A DNA stretch of 64,000 nt from Streptomyces sp. 135. GTDB lineage: Bacteria > Actinomycetota > Actinomycetes > Streptomycetales > Streptomycetaceae. A program made the translations under genes and the position numbers. Location: contig NZ_CP075691.1 in the NCBI RefSeq assembly GCF_020026305.1, forward strand, positions 7,006,001 through 7,070,000. The letters run 5' to 3'. Shown here piece by piece: positions 9,506 through 17,669 of this stretch. The notes below the pieces were generated by a model that was not told the origin of the DNA, ran no database searches, and saw only the letters and a program-made list of their open reading frames with translations. How positions within the stretch are numbered: the first letter of the stretch is position 1; each line of letters starts with the position of its first letter.

Positions 9506-9520
9506 TCAACAAAGTGTTGA
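9506..9520. promoter_or_regulatory. TCAACA-N3-TGTTGA operator of uraD operon
   Basis: TCAACAAAGTGTTGA, perfect arms, 66-80 bp upstream of uraD. Nested in further repeats: CTTTGTT...AACAAAG (9490-9514) and TTCAACAA...TTGTTGAA (9505-9535). Identical arms to the catalase box. Confidence 0.65.
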
Positions 9521-9585
9521 CGCTGCGTTGTTGAAGGTCTTAGCTGTTCCGCAGCCCGTCCAGCACAAGGCCACGGAGGCTTCCC

Positions 9586-10101
9586 GTGACTTCGAGTACG
9601 ACACCGGGCATCGCCCGGTTCAACGCCTTGGAGGAGTCGGCGGCCACCGCCGCGCTCCACGAGGCCTGTGCCTCTTCGGCCTGGGGGAGCAGGCTTCTCT
9701 CCCGGCGCCCCTACGCCACCGCCGAGGACCTCTTCGCCGCGAGCGACGCCGCCATGGCCGAGCTGACCGCGGACGACCTGGCCGAGGCGATGGCGGGGCA
9801 CCCGCCGATCGGCCGCCCGAAGCCCGGGGACCCGACCTCCTCCCGCGAACAGCGGGGCATGGCCGGCGCCTCCGAGGAGCTCAAGGCCGAGATGCTCGAA
9901 CTGAACCTGGCCTACCAGGAGAAGTTCGGCCACGTCTTCTTGATCTGCGCCACCGGCCGCACCGGTGAGCAGATGCGGGACGCGGTCAAGGAACGGATCG
10001 GCAACTCGCCCGAACAGGAGCGGGAGATCGTCCGCGCCGAGCTGGGCAAGATCAACCGCATCCGCCTGACCCGCCTCCTGGAAGAAGAAGTCACCGCATG
10101 A
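9586..10101 (+). CDS. uraD: OHCU decarboxylase
   Basis: 171 residues from GTG 9586, preceded by GGAGG. It decarboxylates 2-oxo-4-hydroxy-4-carboxy-5-ureidoimidazoline to S-allantoin, the third step after urate oxidase. Catalytic H72 sits in GHPPIGRPK. RFNALEES at the start and EKFGHVFLICATGRTG near the end are family signatures. First gene of a four-gene run uraD-uraH-uricase-permease; its stop overlaps the uraH start (ATGA), indicating coupled translation. Confidence 0.95.
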   Translation: MTSSTTPGIARFNALEESAATAALHEACASSAWGSRLLSRRPYATAEDLFAASDAAMAELTADDLAEAMAGHPPIGRPKPGDPTSSREQRGMAGASEELKAEMLELNLAYQEKFGHVFLICATGRTGEQMRDAVKERIGNSPEQEREIVRAELGKINRIRLTRLLEEEVTA

Positions 10102-10514
10102 GCACGGAATCGACCGCGTCGGTGTCCACGCACATCCTGGACACCAGCGTCGGCCGCCCCGCCGAGGGCGTCGCCATCTCACTGTCGGCCCGCAGCGGCT
10201 CCCAGGAGCAGTGGCAGGCGCTCGGCGGCAGCGCGACCGACGCGGACGGGCGCTGCAAGGACCTGCCGGCGCTGCCGGAGGGCACCACCCACGTACGCCT
10301 CGACTTCGAGACCGAGGCGTACTTCCTGGCCAAGCAGAACACGAAGAACCAGCAAGCCGAGGCGCAGCAGGACGCCCCCGCGAATCGGGACAGCGGTACG
10401 AACGGAGCGTTCTTCCCGGAGGTGGCGATCACGTTCGCCGTCACGCCGGGCGAGCACTACCACGTACCGCTGCTGCTCAACCCGTTCGGCTACTCCGTTT
10501 ACCGAGGGAGCTAG
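10098..10514 (+). CDS. uraH: 5-hydroxyisourate hydrolase (transthyretin-like)
   Basis: 138 residues. Opens 5-hydroxyisourate, the product of urate oxidase, to OHCU. Active-site H12 (VSTHILDT), the FFPEV strand, HYHVPLLLNPFGYS and the diagnostic C-terminus YRGS are present. Between the AYF and FFPEV strands it has an extra hydrophilic loop of about 25 residues rich in Q/N/A (QNTKNQQAEAQQ), making it longer than the usual 110-115 residues. Overlaps uraD by 4 bp; the urate oxidase ATG follows after 5 bp. Confidence 0.95.
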   Translation: MSTESTASVSTHILDTSVGRPAEGVAISLSARSGSQEQWQALGGSATDADGRCKDLPALPEGTTHVRLDFETEAYFLAKQNTKNQQAEAQQDAPANRDSGTNGAFFPEVAITFAVTPGEHYHVPLLLNPFGYSVYRGS

Positions 10515-10519
10515 CAGAC

Positions 10520-11452
10520 ATGCCCACCATTCTGGGACAGAACCAGTACGGCAAGGCTGAGAACCGGGTCGTAAAGATCACGCGGGACGGCGACACCCAT
10601 CACATCAAGGACCTGAACGTCTCCGTCGCCCTCTCCGGCGACCTGGACGACGTCCACTACAACGGCTCGAACGCCAACTGCCTGCCGACGGACACGACGA
10701 AGAACACCTGCTTCGCGTTCGCCAAGGAGTACGGCATCGAGTCCGCCGAGCAGTACGGCATCCACCTCGCCCGGCACTTCGTCGACAGCCAGCCCTCGAT
10801 CCACCGCGCGCGGATCCGCATTGAGGAGTACTCCTGGGAGCGCATCGGCGGCTCCGACAGCAACGCCAAGTTCATCGGCGCCGACGAGGTCAAGCACTCC
10901 TTCGTCCGCAAGGGGCAGGAGACACGGCTCGCCCAGATCACCTATGACGGCGAGCAGTTCGAGGTTCTTTCGGGGCTGAAGGACCTGACCGTGATGAACT
11001 CCACGAACTCCGAGTTCTGGGGCTACATCAAGGACAAGTACACGACGCTCCAGGAGGATTACGACCGTATCCTCGCCACCTCCCTGTCCACCTGGTGGCG
11101 GCACAACTGGACCAGCGACGAGCAGCGCATGCCGAGCTGGGAGCGGTCGTACGAGCAGGCCAAGAAGCACATCCTGCACGCCTTCGTGGAGACCTACTCG
11201 CTCTCCCTCCAGCAGACGCTGTACCAGATGGGTTCGCGGGTCATCAACAACCGCAGCGAGATCGACGAGATCCGCTTCTCCGCGCCCAACAAGCACCACT
11301 TCCGTCAGGACCTCTCGCCCTTCGGCCTCGACAACGAGGCGAAGGACGGAGCCGTCTACTACGCCGCCGACCGTCCCTACGGCCTCATCGAGGCCACCAT
11401 CCTGCGGGACGGCGTCGAGCCGAAGATCCCGGTCGACATGACCAACCTCTGA
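10520..11452 (+). CDS. Urate oxidase (uricase)
   Basis: 310 residues, cofactor-free oxidase: urate + O2 + H2O to 5-hydroxyisourate + H2O2. Family landmarks are ENRVVKITRDG near the N-terminus (catalytic Lys/Thr region), NCLPTDTTKNTCFA, and the central signature LTVMNSTNSEFWGYIKDKYT plus EDYDRILATSLSTWW. The length is normal for two tunnelling-fold domains. Start ATG 10520 has GGGAG upstream; the same frame is open further 5' but overlaps uraH. The H2O2 formed explains the nearby catalase. Known gene names vary (pucL, uox, uaZ). Confidence 0.96.
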   Translation: MPTILGQNQYGKAENRVVKITRDGDTHHIKDLNVSVALSGDLDDVHYNGSNANCLPTDTTKNTCFAFAKEYGIESAEQYGIHLARHFVDSQPSIHRARIRIEEYSWERIGGSDSNAKFIGADEVKHSFVRKGQETRLAQITYDGEQFEVLSGLKDLTVMNSTNSEFWGYIKDKYTTLQEDYDRILATSLSTWWRHNWTSDEQRMPSWERSYEQAKKHILHAFVETYSLSLQQTLYQMGSRVINNRSEIDEIRFSAPNKHHFRQDLSPFGLDNEAKDGAVYYAADRPYGLIEATILRDGVEPKIPVDMTNL

Positions 11453-11460
11453 CGCGGGAC

Positions 11461-11497
11461 GCGCGCCCCCGCCCCACCGCAGTGGGCGGGGGCGCGC
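11461..11497 (+). terminator. GC hairpin between uricase and permease
   Basis: GCGCGCCCCCGCCC and GGGCGGGGGCGCGC are perfect 14-bp arms with a 9-nt loop, ending 20 bp before the permease ATG and just ahead of its GGAGGG. It may attenuate read-through from the uricase operon or protect upstream mRNA; it does not hide the ribosome site. Confidence 0.6.
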
Positions 11498-11516
11498 CAC
11501 ACCGGAGGGAACAGCA

Positions 11517-12935
11517 ATGGCACAGCCTGCAAAGGGGCCGGCAGAAGGCCCGTGTTCCACCCCACCCGTAGGTGACGGGGAGTCAACTCCCGACTGTCAC
11601 CCGGTGGATGAGAAGCTCCACCCCTCGCGGCTCGTCCCCGCCGCACTCCAGCACATCGCCGCCATGTACGCGGGTGTGGTCACCCCTCCGCTCATCATCG
11701 GCCAGGCCTGCGGCCTGGACACGGTGGCCCAGACCCGGCTGATCGCCGCCGGTCTGCTGATCGCCGGTCTCGCCACCATCCTGCAGACCCTCGGCGTCAA
11801 GGGATTCGTCGGCAACCGCCTGCCGTTCGTGAACGCCGCCTCCTCGGCCGGTATCGCACCGATCCTCGCCATCGCCGAGACCAACGCCAAGGGCGACCAA
11901 CTCCCCGCGATCTACGGCGCGGTGATGGTCGCGGGCGTCTTCTGCCTCGCCGTCGGCCCCTTCTTCGGCAAGCTGCTGCGCTTCTTCCCGCCGCTGGTCA
12001 CCGGCGTCGTCATCACCCTCATCGGCGTCACGCTGATGCCCGTGCCCGTCAAGTGGGCGCAAGGGGGCGACGACACCGACCCGACGTTCGGCGACATGAA
12101 GTACCTCGCGCTCGCCGCCTTCACGCTCGTCGTCATCCTGATGTTCCAGCGCTTCGGGCGCGGCTTCTTGAGGCAAGTCGCCCTGCTGGCAGGCATGTTC
12201 ATCGGCACGCTGGCCGCGATCCCGTTCGGCATGGCGGACTTCACCTCCGTGCAGTCGGCGCCGCTGGCCGCGCTGCCCACGCCGTTCGCCGCCGGCGCCC
12301 CGGTCTTCCAGCCCGCCGCGATCCTCTCGCTCTGCATCGTCATGCTGGTCCTGATGACCGAGTCGGCGGCCGGCATGCTCGCCCTCGGCGAGATCTGCGA
12401 GCGCAAGACCGACGGGAAGACCATCACCCGGGGCCTGCGCACCGACGGCATCGCCACGCTCGTCGGCCCCGTCTTCGGCGGCTTCCCGACCTCCGCCTTC
12501 GCGCAGAACGTCGGCGTCGTCTCGCTCACCCGGGTCCGCAGCCGCTACGTCGTCGCCGTCGCGGGCGCCACGCTCATCGTCCTCGGCGCCTTCCCGGTCC
12601 TCGGCGCGGTCGTCAACGTCGTCCCCATGCCGGTCCTCGGCGGCGCGGGCATCGTGCTCTTCGGCTCCATCGCGGTCAGCGGCATCCGTACGCTCTCCGA
12701 GGCGGGCCTGGACGACAGCTCCAACATCATCCTGGTGGCGGTGTCGCTCGGGGCGGGCATCATCCCGCTCGCCGCGCCCACCTTCTACGCCCAGTTCCCC
12801 GCGTGGGCACAGACCGTCCTCGGCTCCGGCATCAGCGCCGGCGCGCTCGTCGCGGTCACGCTCAACCTGTTCTTCCACCATCTCGGCACCCGTGGCAGCG
12901 CGCAGAGCACCGCCGCGGCACTCAAATCTCCCTAG
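11517..12935 (+). CDS. NCS2 purine permease 1 (urate/xanthine type)
   Basis: 472 residues, nucleobase:cation symporter-2 family. A 35-residue hydrophilic N-terminus with HPVDEKL precedes about 12-14 hydrophobic helices. NCS2 signatures: QTLG...GNRLPFVNAASSAG (TM3), the conserved Glu in MTESAAGMLALGEI (TM8) and AFAQNVGVVSLT (the NxG motif of TM10). It lies directly after urate oxidase with its own GGAGGG, so uptake of urate or xanthine is the likely job; substrate cannot be fixed from sequence alone. Two paralogues follow within 5 kb. Confidence 0.9.
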   Translation: MAQPAKGPAEGPCSTPPVGDGESTPDCHPVDEKLHPSRLVPAALQHIAAMYAGVVTPPLIIGQACGLDTVAQTRLIAAGLLIAGLATILQTLGVKGFVGNRLPFVNAASSAGIAPILAIAETNAKGDQLPAIYGAVMVAGVFCLAVGPFFGKLLRFFPPLVTGVVITLIGVTLMPVPVKWAQGGDDTDPTFGDMKYLALAAFTLVVILMFQRFGRGFLRQVALLAGMFIGTLAAIPFGMADFTSVQSAPLAALPTPFAAGAPVFQPAAILSLCIVMLVLMTESAAGMLALGEICERKTDGKTITRGLRTDGIATLVGPVFGGFPTSAFAQNVGVVSLTRVRSRYVVAVAGATLIVLGAFPVLGAVVNVVPMPVLGGAGIVLFGSIAVSGIRTLSEAGLDDSSNIILVAVSLGAGIIPLAAPTFYAQFPAWAQTVLGSGISAGALVAVTLNLFFHHLGTRGSAQSTAAALKSP

Positions 12936-12950
12936 GGTCCTGCCGTGCCC

Positions 12951-12979
12951 TCCCCCGAGCTCTTGAAGAGCAGGGGGGA
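12951..12979. repeat. CCCCC-GAGCTCTT-GGGGG intergenic hairpin
   Basis: TCCCCCGAGCTCTTGAAGAG followed by CAGGGGGGA: a stem of C5/G5 plus GCTCTT/AAGAGC, then GGGGGGACCCCCATG. Similar C-rich/G-rich stems ending in GGGGGGACCCCCAT recur between Streptomyces genes. Here it splits permease 1 from the deaminase and may be a terminator or a dispersed element. Confidence 0.5.
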
Positions 12980-13011
12980 CCCCCATGCCACTCACTCATG
13001 AAGGAAGCACC

Positions 13012-14394
13012 ATGGCACCTTCGGCAGACCGCATCGTCATCGAGAACGCCGCGATCGCAACCGTGGACGCCCAGGACACCGAGTACGCCTCGGGGTACGT
13101 CGTCGTCGCGGGGAACAGGATCGAGTCCATCGGCGCGGGCAAGGCCCCGGAGGGCCTGGAGAACGTCGTACGCCGCGTCGACGGCACCGGCCACCTCGTC
13201 ACGCCCGGCCTGGTCAACACCCACCACCACTTCTACCAGTGGATCACCCGGGGCCTGGCCACCGACCACAACCTCTTCAACTGGCTCACCGCGCTGTACC
13301 CGACGTGGGCGCGCATCGACGAGCAGATGACGTACGCGGCCGCCCAGGGCTCCCTCGGCATGATGGCCCGCGGCGGCGTCACCACCGCCATGGACCACCA
13401 CTACGTCTTCCCGCGGGGCTCCGGCGACCTCTCCGGGTCGATCATCCGCGCCGCCTCCGAGATGGGCGTGCGCTTCACCCTGGCCCGCGGCTCCATGGAC
13501 CGCAGCGAGAAGGACGGCGGTCTGCCGCCGGACTTCGCCGTGGAGACCCTGGAGGGCGCGCTCGCCGCGACCGAGGAGACCGTCAAGAAGCACCACGACG
13601 CCTCCTTCGACGCGATGACGCAGGTGGCGGTGGCCCCCTGCTCACCGTTCTCGGTGTCGACCGAACTCATGAAGCAGGGCGCCGAGTTGGCCCGCCGCCT
13701 CGGGGTGCGGCTGCACACGCACGGCAGCGAGACGGTCGAGGAGGAGAAGTTCTGCCACGAGCTGTTCGGCATGGGCCCCACCGACTACTTCGAGTCGACG
13801 GGCTGGCTCGGTGAGGACGTGTGGATGGCGCACTGCGTCCACATGAACGACTCCGACATCGCCGCGTTCGCCCGTACCGGTACGGGCGTCGCGCACTGCC
13901 CCTCCTCCAACGCGCGCCTCGCGGCCGGCATCGCCCGCGTCCCCGACATGCTGAAGGCGGGCGTCCCCGTCGGCCTCGGCGTCGACGGCACCGCCTCCAA
14001 CGAGTCCGGCGAACTCCACACCGAACTGCGCAACGCCCTGCTGATCAACCGCCTCGGCGCCCACAAGGAAGCCGCGCTCAACGCCCGCCAGGCGCTGCGG
14101 CTCGGCACGTACGGCGGAGCCCAGGTCCTCGGCCGGGCCACGCAGATCGGCTCCCTGGAGGCCGGCAAGCTCGCCGACCTCGTCCTGTGGAAGACCGACG
14201 GCATCGGGCACGCCTCGATCGCCGACCCGGTGACCGCCATCGTCTTCGGCGCGGCGGCCCCGGTCACCCTCTCCCTCGTCAACGGCAGGCCGGTCGTCGA
14301 GAACGGCCGTCTGCTGCACGCGGACGAGGACGCCATCGCCCGCTCCACGCGGGAGCAGGCGCAGCGTCTCGCGCGGATCGCCGCCGAGAGCTGA
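13012..14394 (+). CDS. 8-oxoguanine deaminase (amidohydrolase)
   Basis: 460 residues from ATG 13012 (AAGGAAG upstream; an in-frame ATG at 12985 has only the hairpin before it). Amidohydrolase superfamily, cytoplasmic Zn enzyme. Landmarks: NTHHHFYQWITRGLA (first metal HxH and substrate loop), HTHGSE (metal His and Glu), HCVHMN and GVDGTASNESG (catalytic Asp), then a C-terminal composite sheet. The HHHFYQW and ASNESG segments match enzymes characterised as 8-oxoguanine deaminase, giving urate. That feeds straight into the urate oxidase operon upstream; guanine or isoguanine deamination are alternatives. Confidence 0.85.
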   Translation: MAPSADRIVIENAAIATVDAQDTEYASGYVVVAGNRIESIGAGKAPEGLENVVRRVDGTGHLVTPGLVNTHHHFYQWITRGLATDHNLFNWLTALYPTWARIDEQMTYAAAQGSLGMMARGGVTTAMDHHYVFPRGSGDLSGSIIRAASEMGVRFTLARGSMDRSEKDGGLPPDFAVETLEGALAATEETVKKHHDASFDAMTQVAVAPCSPFSVSTELMKQGAELARRLGVRLHTHGSETVEEEKFCHELFGMGPTDYFESTGWLGEDVWMAHCVHMNDSDIAAFARTGTGVAHCPSSNARLAAGIARVPDMLKAGVPVGLGVDGTASNESGELHTELRNALLINRLGAHKEAALNARQALRLGTYGGAQVLGRATQIGSLEAGKLADLVLWKTDGIGHASIADPVTAIVFGAAAPVTLSLVNGRPVVENGRLLHADEDAIARSTREQAQRLARIAAES

Positions 14395-14404
14395 ACCCAA
14401 GAAC

Positions 14405-14505
14405 TCCGGTCGGGGGGGACGGCCCTCGACCGGACTTGAGCAGCCGAGCGGGCTGCTCAAGTGCCGCCCCGGAACGTGGCCCAAAGCTTCACGTTCCCGG
14501 GGCGG
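14405..14505. terminator. Three consecutive hairpins before permease 2
   Basis: In 100 bp: TCCGGTCG/CGACCGGA (14405-14434); CTTGAGCAGCC/GGCTGCTCAAG, perfect 11 bp (14435-14461); CCGCCCCGGAACGTG/CACGTTCCCGGGGCGG, one bulge (14464-14505). The first two follow the deaminase stop and suit a double terminator. The third begins the 130-nt leader of permease 2, which is unusually C- and A-rich and otherwise featureless. Confidence 0.6.
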
Positions 14506-14636
14506 TCAGTACTACCTGGGCGCACCACCACAACCGAATACCGAGCAAGTCCTTGCACCACGCACCACCCCCCACCTCCCAGAAGCGAAAAGTGCCGGCG
14601 CCCAGCCGGGGCTGGAAAACAACCGGAGGAGCCACC

Positions 14637-16124
14637 GTGGCCACTCAGCCCAGGTTCACCAAGCAAGGCACCACCCCAGAGGCGTCCGAGGGCGACGGCG
14701 AAGCCGCCATACCCCCGGCCGTGCATCCGGTCGACGAGAAGCTCCCGCCCCTGAAGATGGCGACGACCGGTCTTCAGCACGTGGCCGCCATGTACGCGGG
14801 CGTCGTCGCTCCGCCGCTCATCGTCGGCGCCGCCGTCGGCCTCTCCGCGAAGGAACTCACCTTCCTGACCGGCGCGTGTCTGTTCACCGCGGGGCTCGCG
14901 ACCTTCCTCCAGACCCTCGGCATCTGGAAGATCGGCGCCCGCCTCCCCTTCGTCAACGGCGTCACCTTCGCCGGCGTCGCGCCCATGCTCGCCGTCGTCG
15001 ACTCCACCAAGGACAAGGACGACGCGCTCCCCATCATCTTCGGCGCGGTGATCGTCGCCGGTGTGCTCGGCTTCATCGCGGCGCCGTTCTTCTCCAAGAT
15101 GGTGCGGTTCTTCCCGCCCGTGGTCACGGGGACGGTCATCACCCTCATCGGCATCTCGCTGATGCCGGTCGCCTTCGGCTGGGCGCAGGGACCGGTGCCG
15201 GGCGCCGACGACTACGGCTCGACCAAGAACCTCGCCCTCGCGGGCATCACGCTCGTCATCGTGCTGCTGCTGCGCCGCTTCACCACCGGCTTCGTCAAGC
15301 AGATCGCGGTCCTGCTCGGCCTGGTCGTCGGCACGCTCGTCGCGATCCCGTTCGGCGTCACGGACTTCAGCCCGGTCGGCGAGGCGGACATCGTCGGCTT
15401 CCCGACGCCCTTCCACTTCGGCGCCCCGCAGTTCGCGGCCGCGGCGATCGTCTCGCTCTGCGTCGTCATGGTCGTCTCGATGACGGAGTCGACGGCCGAC
15501 ATGCTCGCCCTCGGCGAGATCGTGGACCGTCCGGCGGACGAGAAGACCATCGCGGCGGGCCTGCGCGCCGACTGCCTCGGCTCGGCTGTCAGCCCGCTCT
15601 TCAACGGCTTCATGTGCAGCGCCTTCGCGCAGAACATCGGCCTGGTCGCGATGACGAAGATCCGCAGCCGGTACGTGGTCGCGGCGGGCGGCGGCTTCCT
15701 CGTCCTGATGGGCCTGTGCCCGATGGCGGCCTCGCTGATCGCGGTCGTGCCGCGCCCGGTGCTCGGCGGCGCGGGCGTCGTCCTCTTCGGCTCGGTCGCG
15801 GCGAGCGGCATCCAGACGCTGGTCAAGGCGAACCTGGAGAAGGACAACAACGTCCTGATCGTGGCCGTCTCGCTGGCCGTCGGCCTGATCCCGATCGCGG
15901 CGCCGGAGTTCTACCACGCGTTCCCGGAGACCGCGAAGATCATCCTGGACTCGGGCATCTCGACGGGCTGTGTGGCCGCCGTACTCCTGAACCTCGTCTT
16001 CAACCACATCGGCAAGGGCCGCGACGACGACGAGGTGACGGCGCCGATGGAGCCGGGCGGGGAGATCGCGCAGCAGCGTACGCACTCCTCGGCGACGGGG
16101 TCTTCCGCGGCCGGGGTGCACTGA
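14637..16124 (+). CDS. NCS2 purine permease 2
   Basis: 495 residues from GTG 14637, preceded by GGAGGAG. Same architecture as permease 1: hydrophilic N-terminus with HPVDEKL, QTLG...RLPFVNGVTFAGVAP, MTESTADMLALGEI, AFAQNIGLVAMT and a terminal ITLI/LNLVFNH helix. The closest relation appears to be permease 3 (shared VNG, ESTAD and QNIGLV). It has a long untranslated leader downstream of three hairpins and so probably its own promoter. Substrate among xanthine, urate or related purines is undetermined. Confidence 0.88.
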   Translation: MATQPRFTKQGTTPEASEGDGEAAIPPAVHPVDEKLPPLKMATTGLQHVAAMYAGVVAPPLIVGAAVGLSAKELTFLTGACLFTAGLATFLQTLGIWKIGARLPFVNGVTFAGVAPMLAVVDSTKDKDDALPIIFGAVIVAGVLGFIAAPFFSKMVRFFPPVVTGTVITLIGISLMPVAFGWAQGPVPGADDYGSTKNLALAGITLVIVLLLRRFTTGFVKQIAVLLGLVVGTLVAIPFGVTDFSPVGEADIVGFPTPFHFGAPQFAAAAIVSLCVVMVVSMTESTADMLALGEIVDRPADEKTIAAGLRADCLGSAVSPLFNGFMCSAFAQNIGLVAMTKIRSRYVVAAGGGFLVLMGLCPMAASLIAVVPRPVLGGAGVVLFGSVAASGIQTLVKANLEKDNNVLIVAVSLAVGLIPIAAPEFYHAFPETAKIILDSGISTGCVAAVLLNLVFNHIGKGRDDDEVTAPMEPGGEIAQQRTHSSATGSSAAGVH

Positions 16125-16144
16125 CGTACCGTCGTGGCGCCGCC

Positions 16145-16180
16145 ACCCGTATGGCGGAAGTTACTTTCCAGTCGGATCCG
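16145..16180. promoter_or_regulatory. Half-matching TTCC/GGAA boxes before permease 3
   Basis: ACCCGTATGGCGGAA (16145-16159) keeps the right half, TTCCAGTCGGATCCG (16166-16180) keeps the left half of the operator seen at gcl and hyi, and the two are again 21 bp apart, 80-115 bp before the permease 3 ATG. Weaker than the other sites, but the phase match argues against chance. Confidence 0.5.
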
Positions 16181-16259
16181 GTCGGCCCCGCCCGTGTCTC
16201 ATGAACTCCCACGGCACGGGGCCGACTTCCGGCGTCACGCAACGGAAGAAGCGCCACCC

Positions 16260-17669
16260 ATGAGTTCTGAAGCGAAGGTCCCCGACGCGCGGGCGGCCGG
16301 CCCCGAGGTCCACCCCGTCGACGAGATCCTGCCGCCGGGCCGCATGCTCGTCGCGAGCCTCCAGCACGTCGCCTCCATGTACGCCGGCGCGGTCTCCGTC
16401 CCGCTCGTGGTGGCCGTCGCGGCGAAGATGTCGCCGACGGACACGGCCGTACTCATGGGCGGCAGCCTGCTGATGGCGGGCATCGCGACCCTCCTTCAGA
16501 CGCTCGGCATCGGCACCTTCATCGGCTCGAAGCTGCCCTTCGTCAACGGCGTCTCGTTCGCGGGCGTCGGCGTGATGCTGACGGTCATCGCCACGCAGGG
16601 CGGCGTCGAGGCGGGCATGCCGGTCGTCTTCGGGGCGATCATCGTCTCAAGTGTCTTCGGATTCCTGGTCAGTTCGTACTTCTCACGGCTCGTGCGCTTC
16701 TTCCCGCCGGTGGTGACGGGCTCGGTCATCACGCTCATCGGCGTCTCCCTCATCCCCGTCGCGTACGACTGGATCGTGGACGACTCGGCGACCGGCACCC
16801 CGGAGCCGAAGAGCATCGGCCTCGCGGGCGCCACGGTCCTCGTCATGCTCCTCCTCCAGCGCTTCACGCGCGGCTTCCTCAAGCAGATCAGCATGCTCTT
16901 CGCGATGGTCTTCGGCACGCTGCTCGCGATTCCGATGGGCCTCGCCGACTTCTCGAAGCTCGACGGCGCGGACGCCGTCGGCATCCCGTCCCCGCTGCAC
17001 TTCGGCGCCCCGGAGTTCAGCCTCCCGGCGATCATCTCGATGTGCGTCGTCATGCTGGTGATCCTCACCGAGTCCACCGCCGACATGATCGCCCTCGGCA
17101 GGATCGTCGAACGGGACGTCGACGAGAAGACCATCGCCCGCGGCCTGCGCGCCGACGCACTCGGCTCGGCGCTCAGCCCCCTCTTCAACGCCTTCCACGC
17201 CAGCGCGTTCGCGCAGAACATCGGCCTGGTCGTGATCTCCAAGGTGCGCAGCCGCTTCGTCGTCGCGCTCAGCGGCGCCATCCTCGTCCTGATCGGCCTC
17301 AGCCCGGCCGCGGCGGCGCTCATCTCCGTCGTCCCGATGCCGGTCCTGGCCGCCGTCAGCCTCTTCCTCTTCGGCTCCATCGCGGTCAGCGGCATCCAGA
17401 CGCTGCTCCAGGCGGACCTGCACCGTGGCGACAACGCCCTGATCGTCGTCGTCACCCTCGGCGCGGGCCTGGCCCCCGCCCTCTCGGACGGCTTCTACGA
17501 CGCGTTCCCCGCCTGGGCCCAGATCGTCCTCGGCTCCGGCATCTCCACGGGCTGCCTGCTGGCCGTGGCGCTGAACCTGGTCTTCAACCACCTGGGTACG
17601 AAGCCGGATCCGGCCCCCGTGACGGCCTCCGCGGACCCGGCCCCCACGGCCGTCACCCGTTCACCCTGA
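16260..17669 (+). CDS. NCS2 purine permease 3
   Basis: 469 residues from ATG 16260 (ACGGAAGAAG upstream). The N-terminus VHPVDEILPPGRML is followed by about 13 helices. NCS2 motifs present: QTLGIGTFIGSKLPFVNGVS, the TM8 acid in LTESTADMIALGRI (the following Glu of paralogues 1 and 2 is Arg here), and AFAQNIGLVVIS. The GEI to GRI change may alter specificity. Its end overlaps the converging imine-reductase-like gene by 17 bp. Confidence 0.88.
   Translation: MSSEAKVPDARAAGPEVHPVDEILPPGRMLVASLQHVASMYAGAVSVPLVVAVAAKMSPTDTAVLMGGSLLMAGIATLLQTLGIGTFIGSKLPFVNGVSFAGVGVMLTVIATQGGVEAGMPVVFGAIIVSSVFGFLVSSYFSRLVRFFPPVVTGSVITLIGVSLIPVAYDWIVDDSATGTPEPKSIGLAGATVLVMLLLQRFTRGFLKQISMLFAMVFGTLLAIPMGLADFSKLDGADAVGIPSPLHFGAPEFSLPAIISMCVVMLVILTESTADMIALGRIVERDVDEKTIARGLRADALGSALSPLFNAFHASAFAQNIGLVVISKVRSRFVVALSGAILVLIGLSPAAAALISVVPMPVLAAVSLFLFGSIAVSGIQTLLQADLHRGDNALIVVVTLGAGLAPALSDGFYDAFPAWAQIVLGSGISTGCLLAVALNLVFNHLGTKPDPAPVTASADPAPTAVTRSP

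Noticed and set aside
12951..12979. Riboswitch upstream of the deaminase
   Set aside because: Only a simple stem of a type repeated between Streptomyces genes; no conserved core seen.
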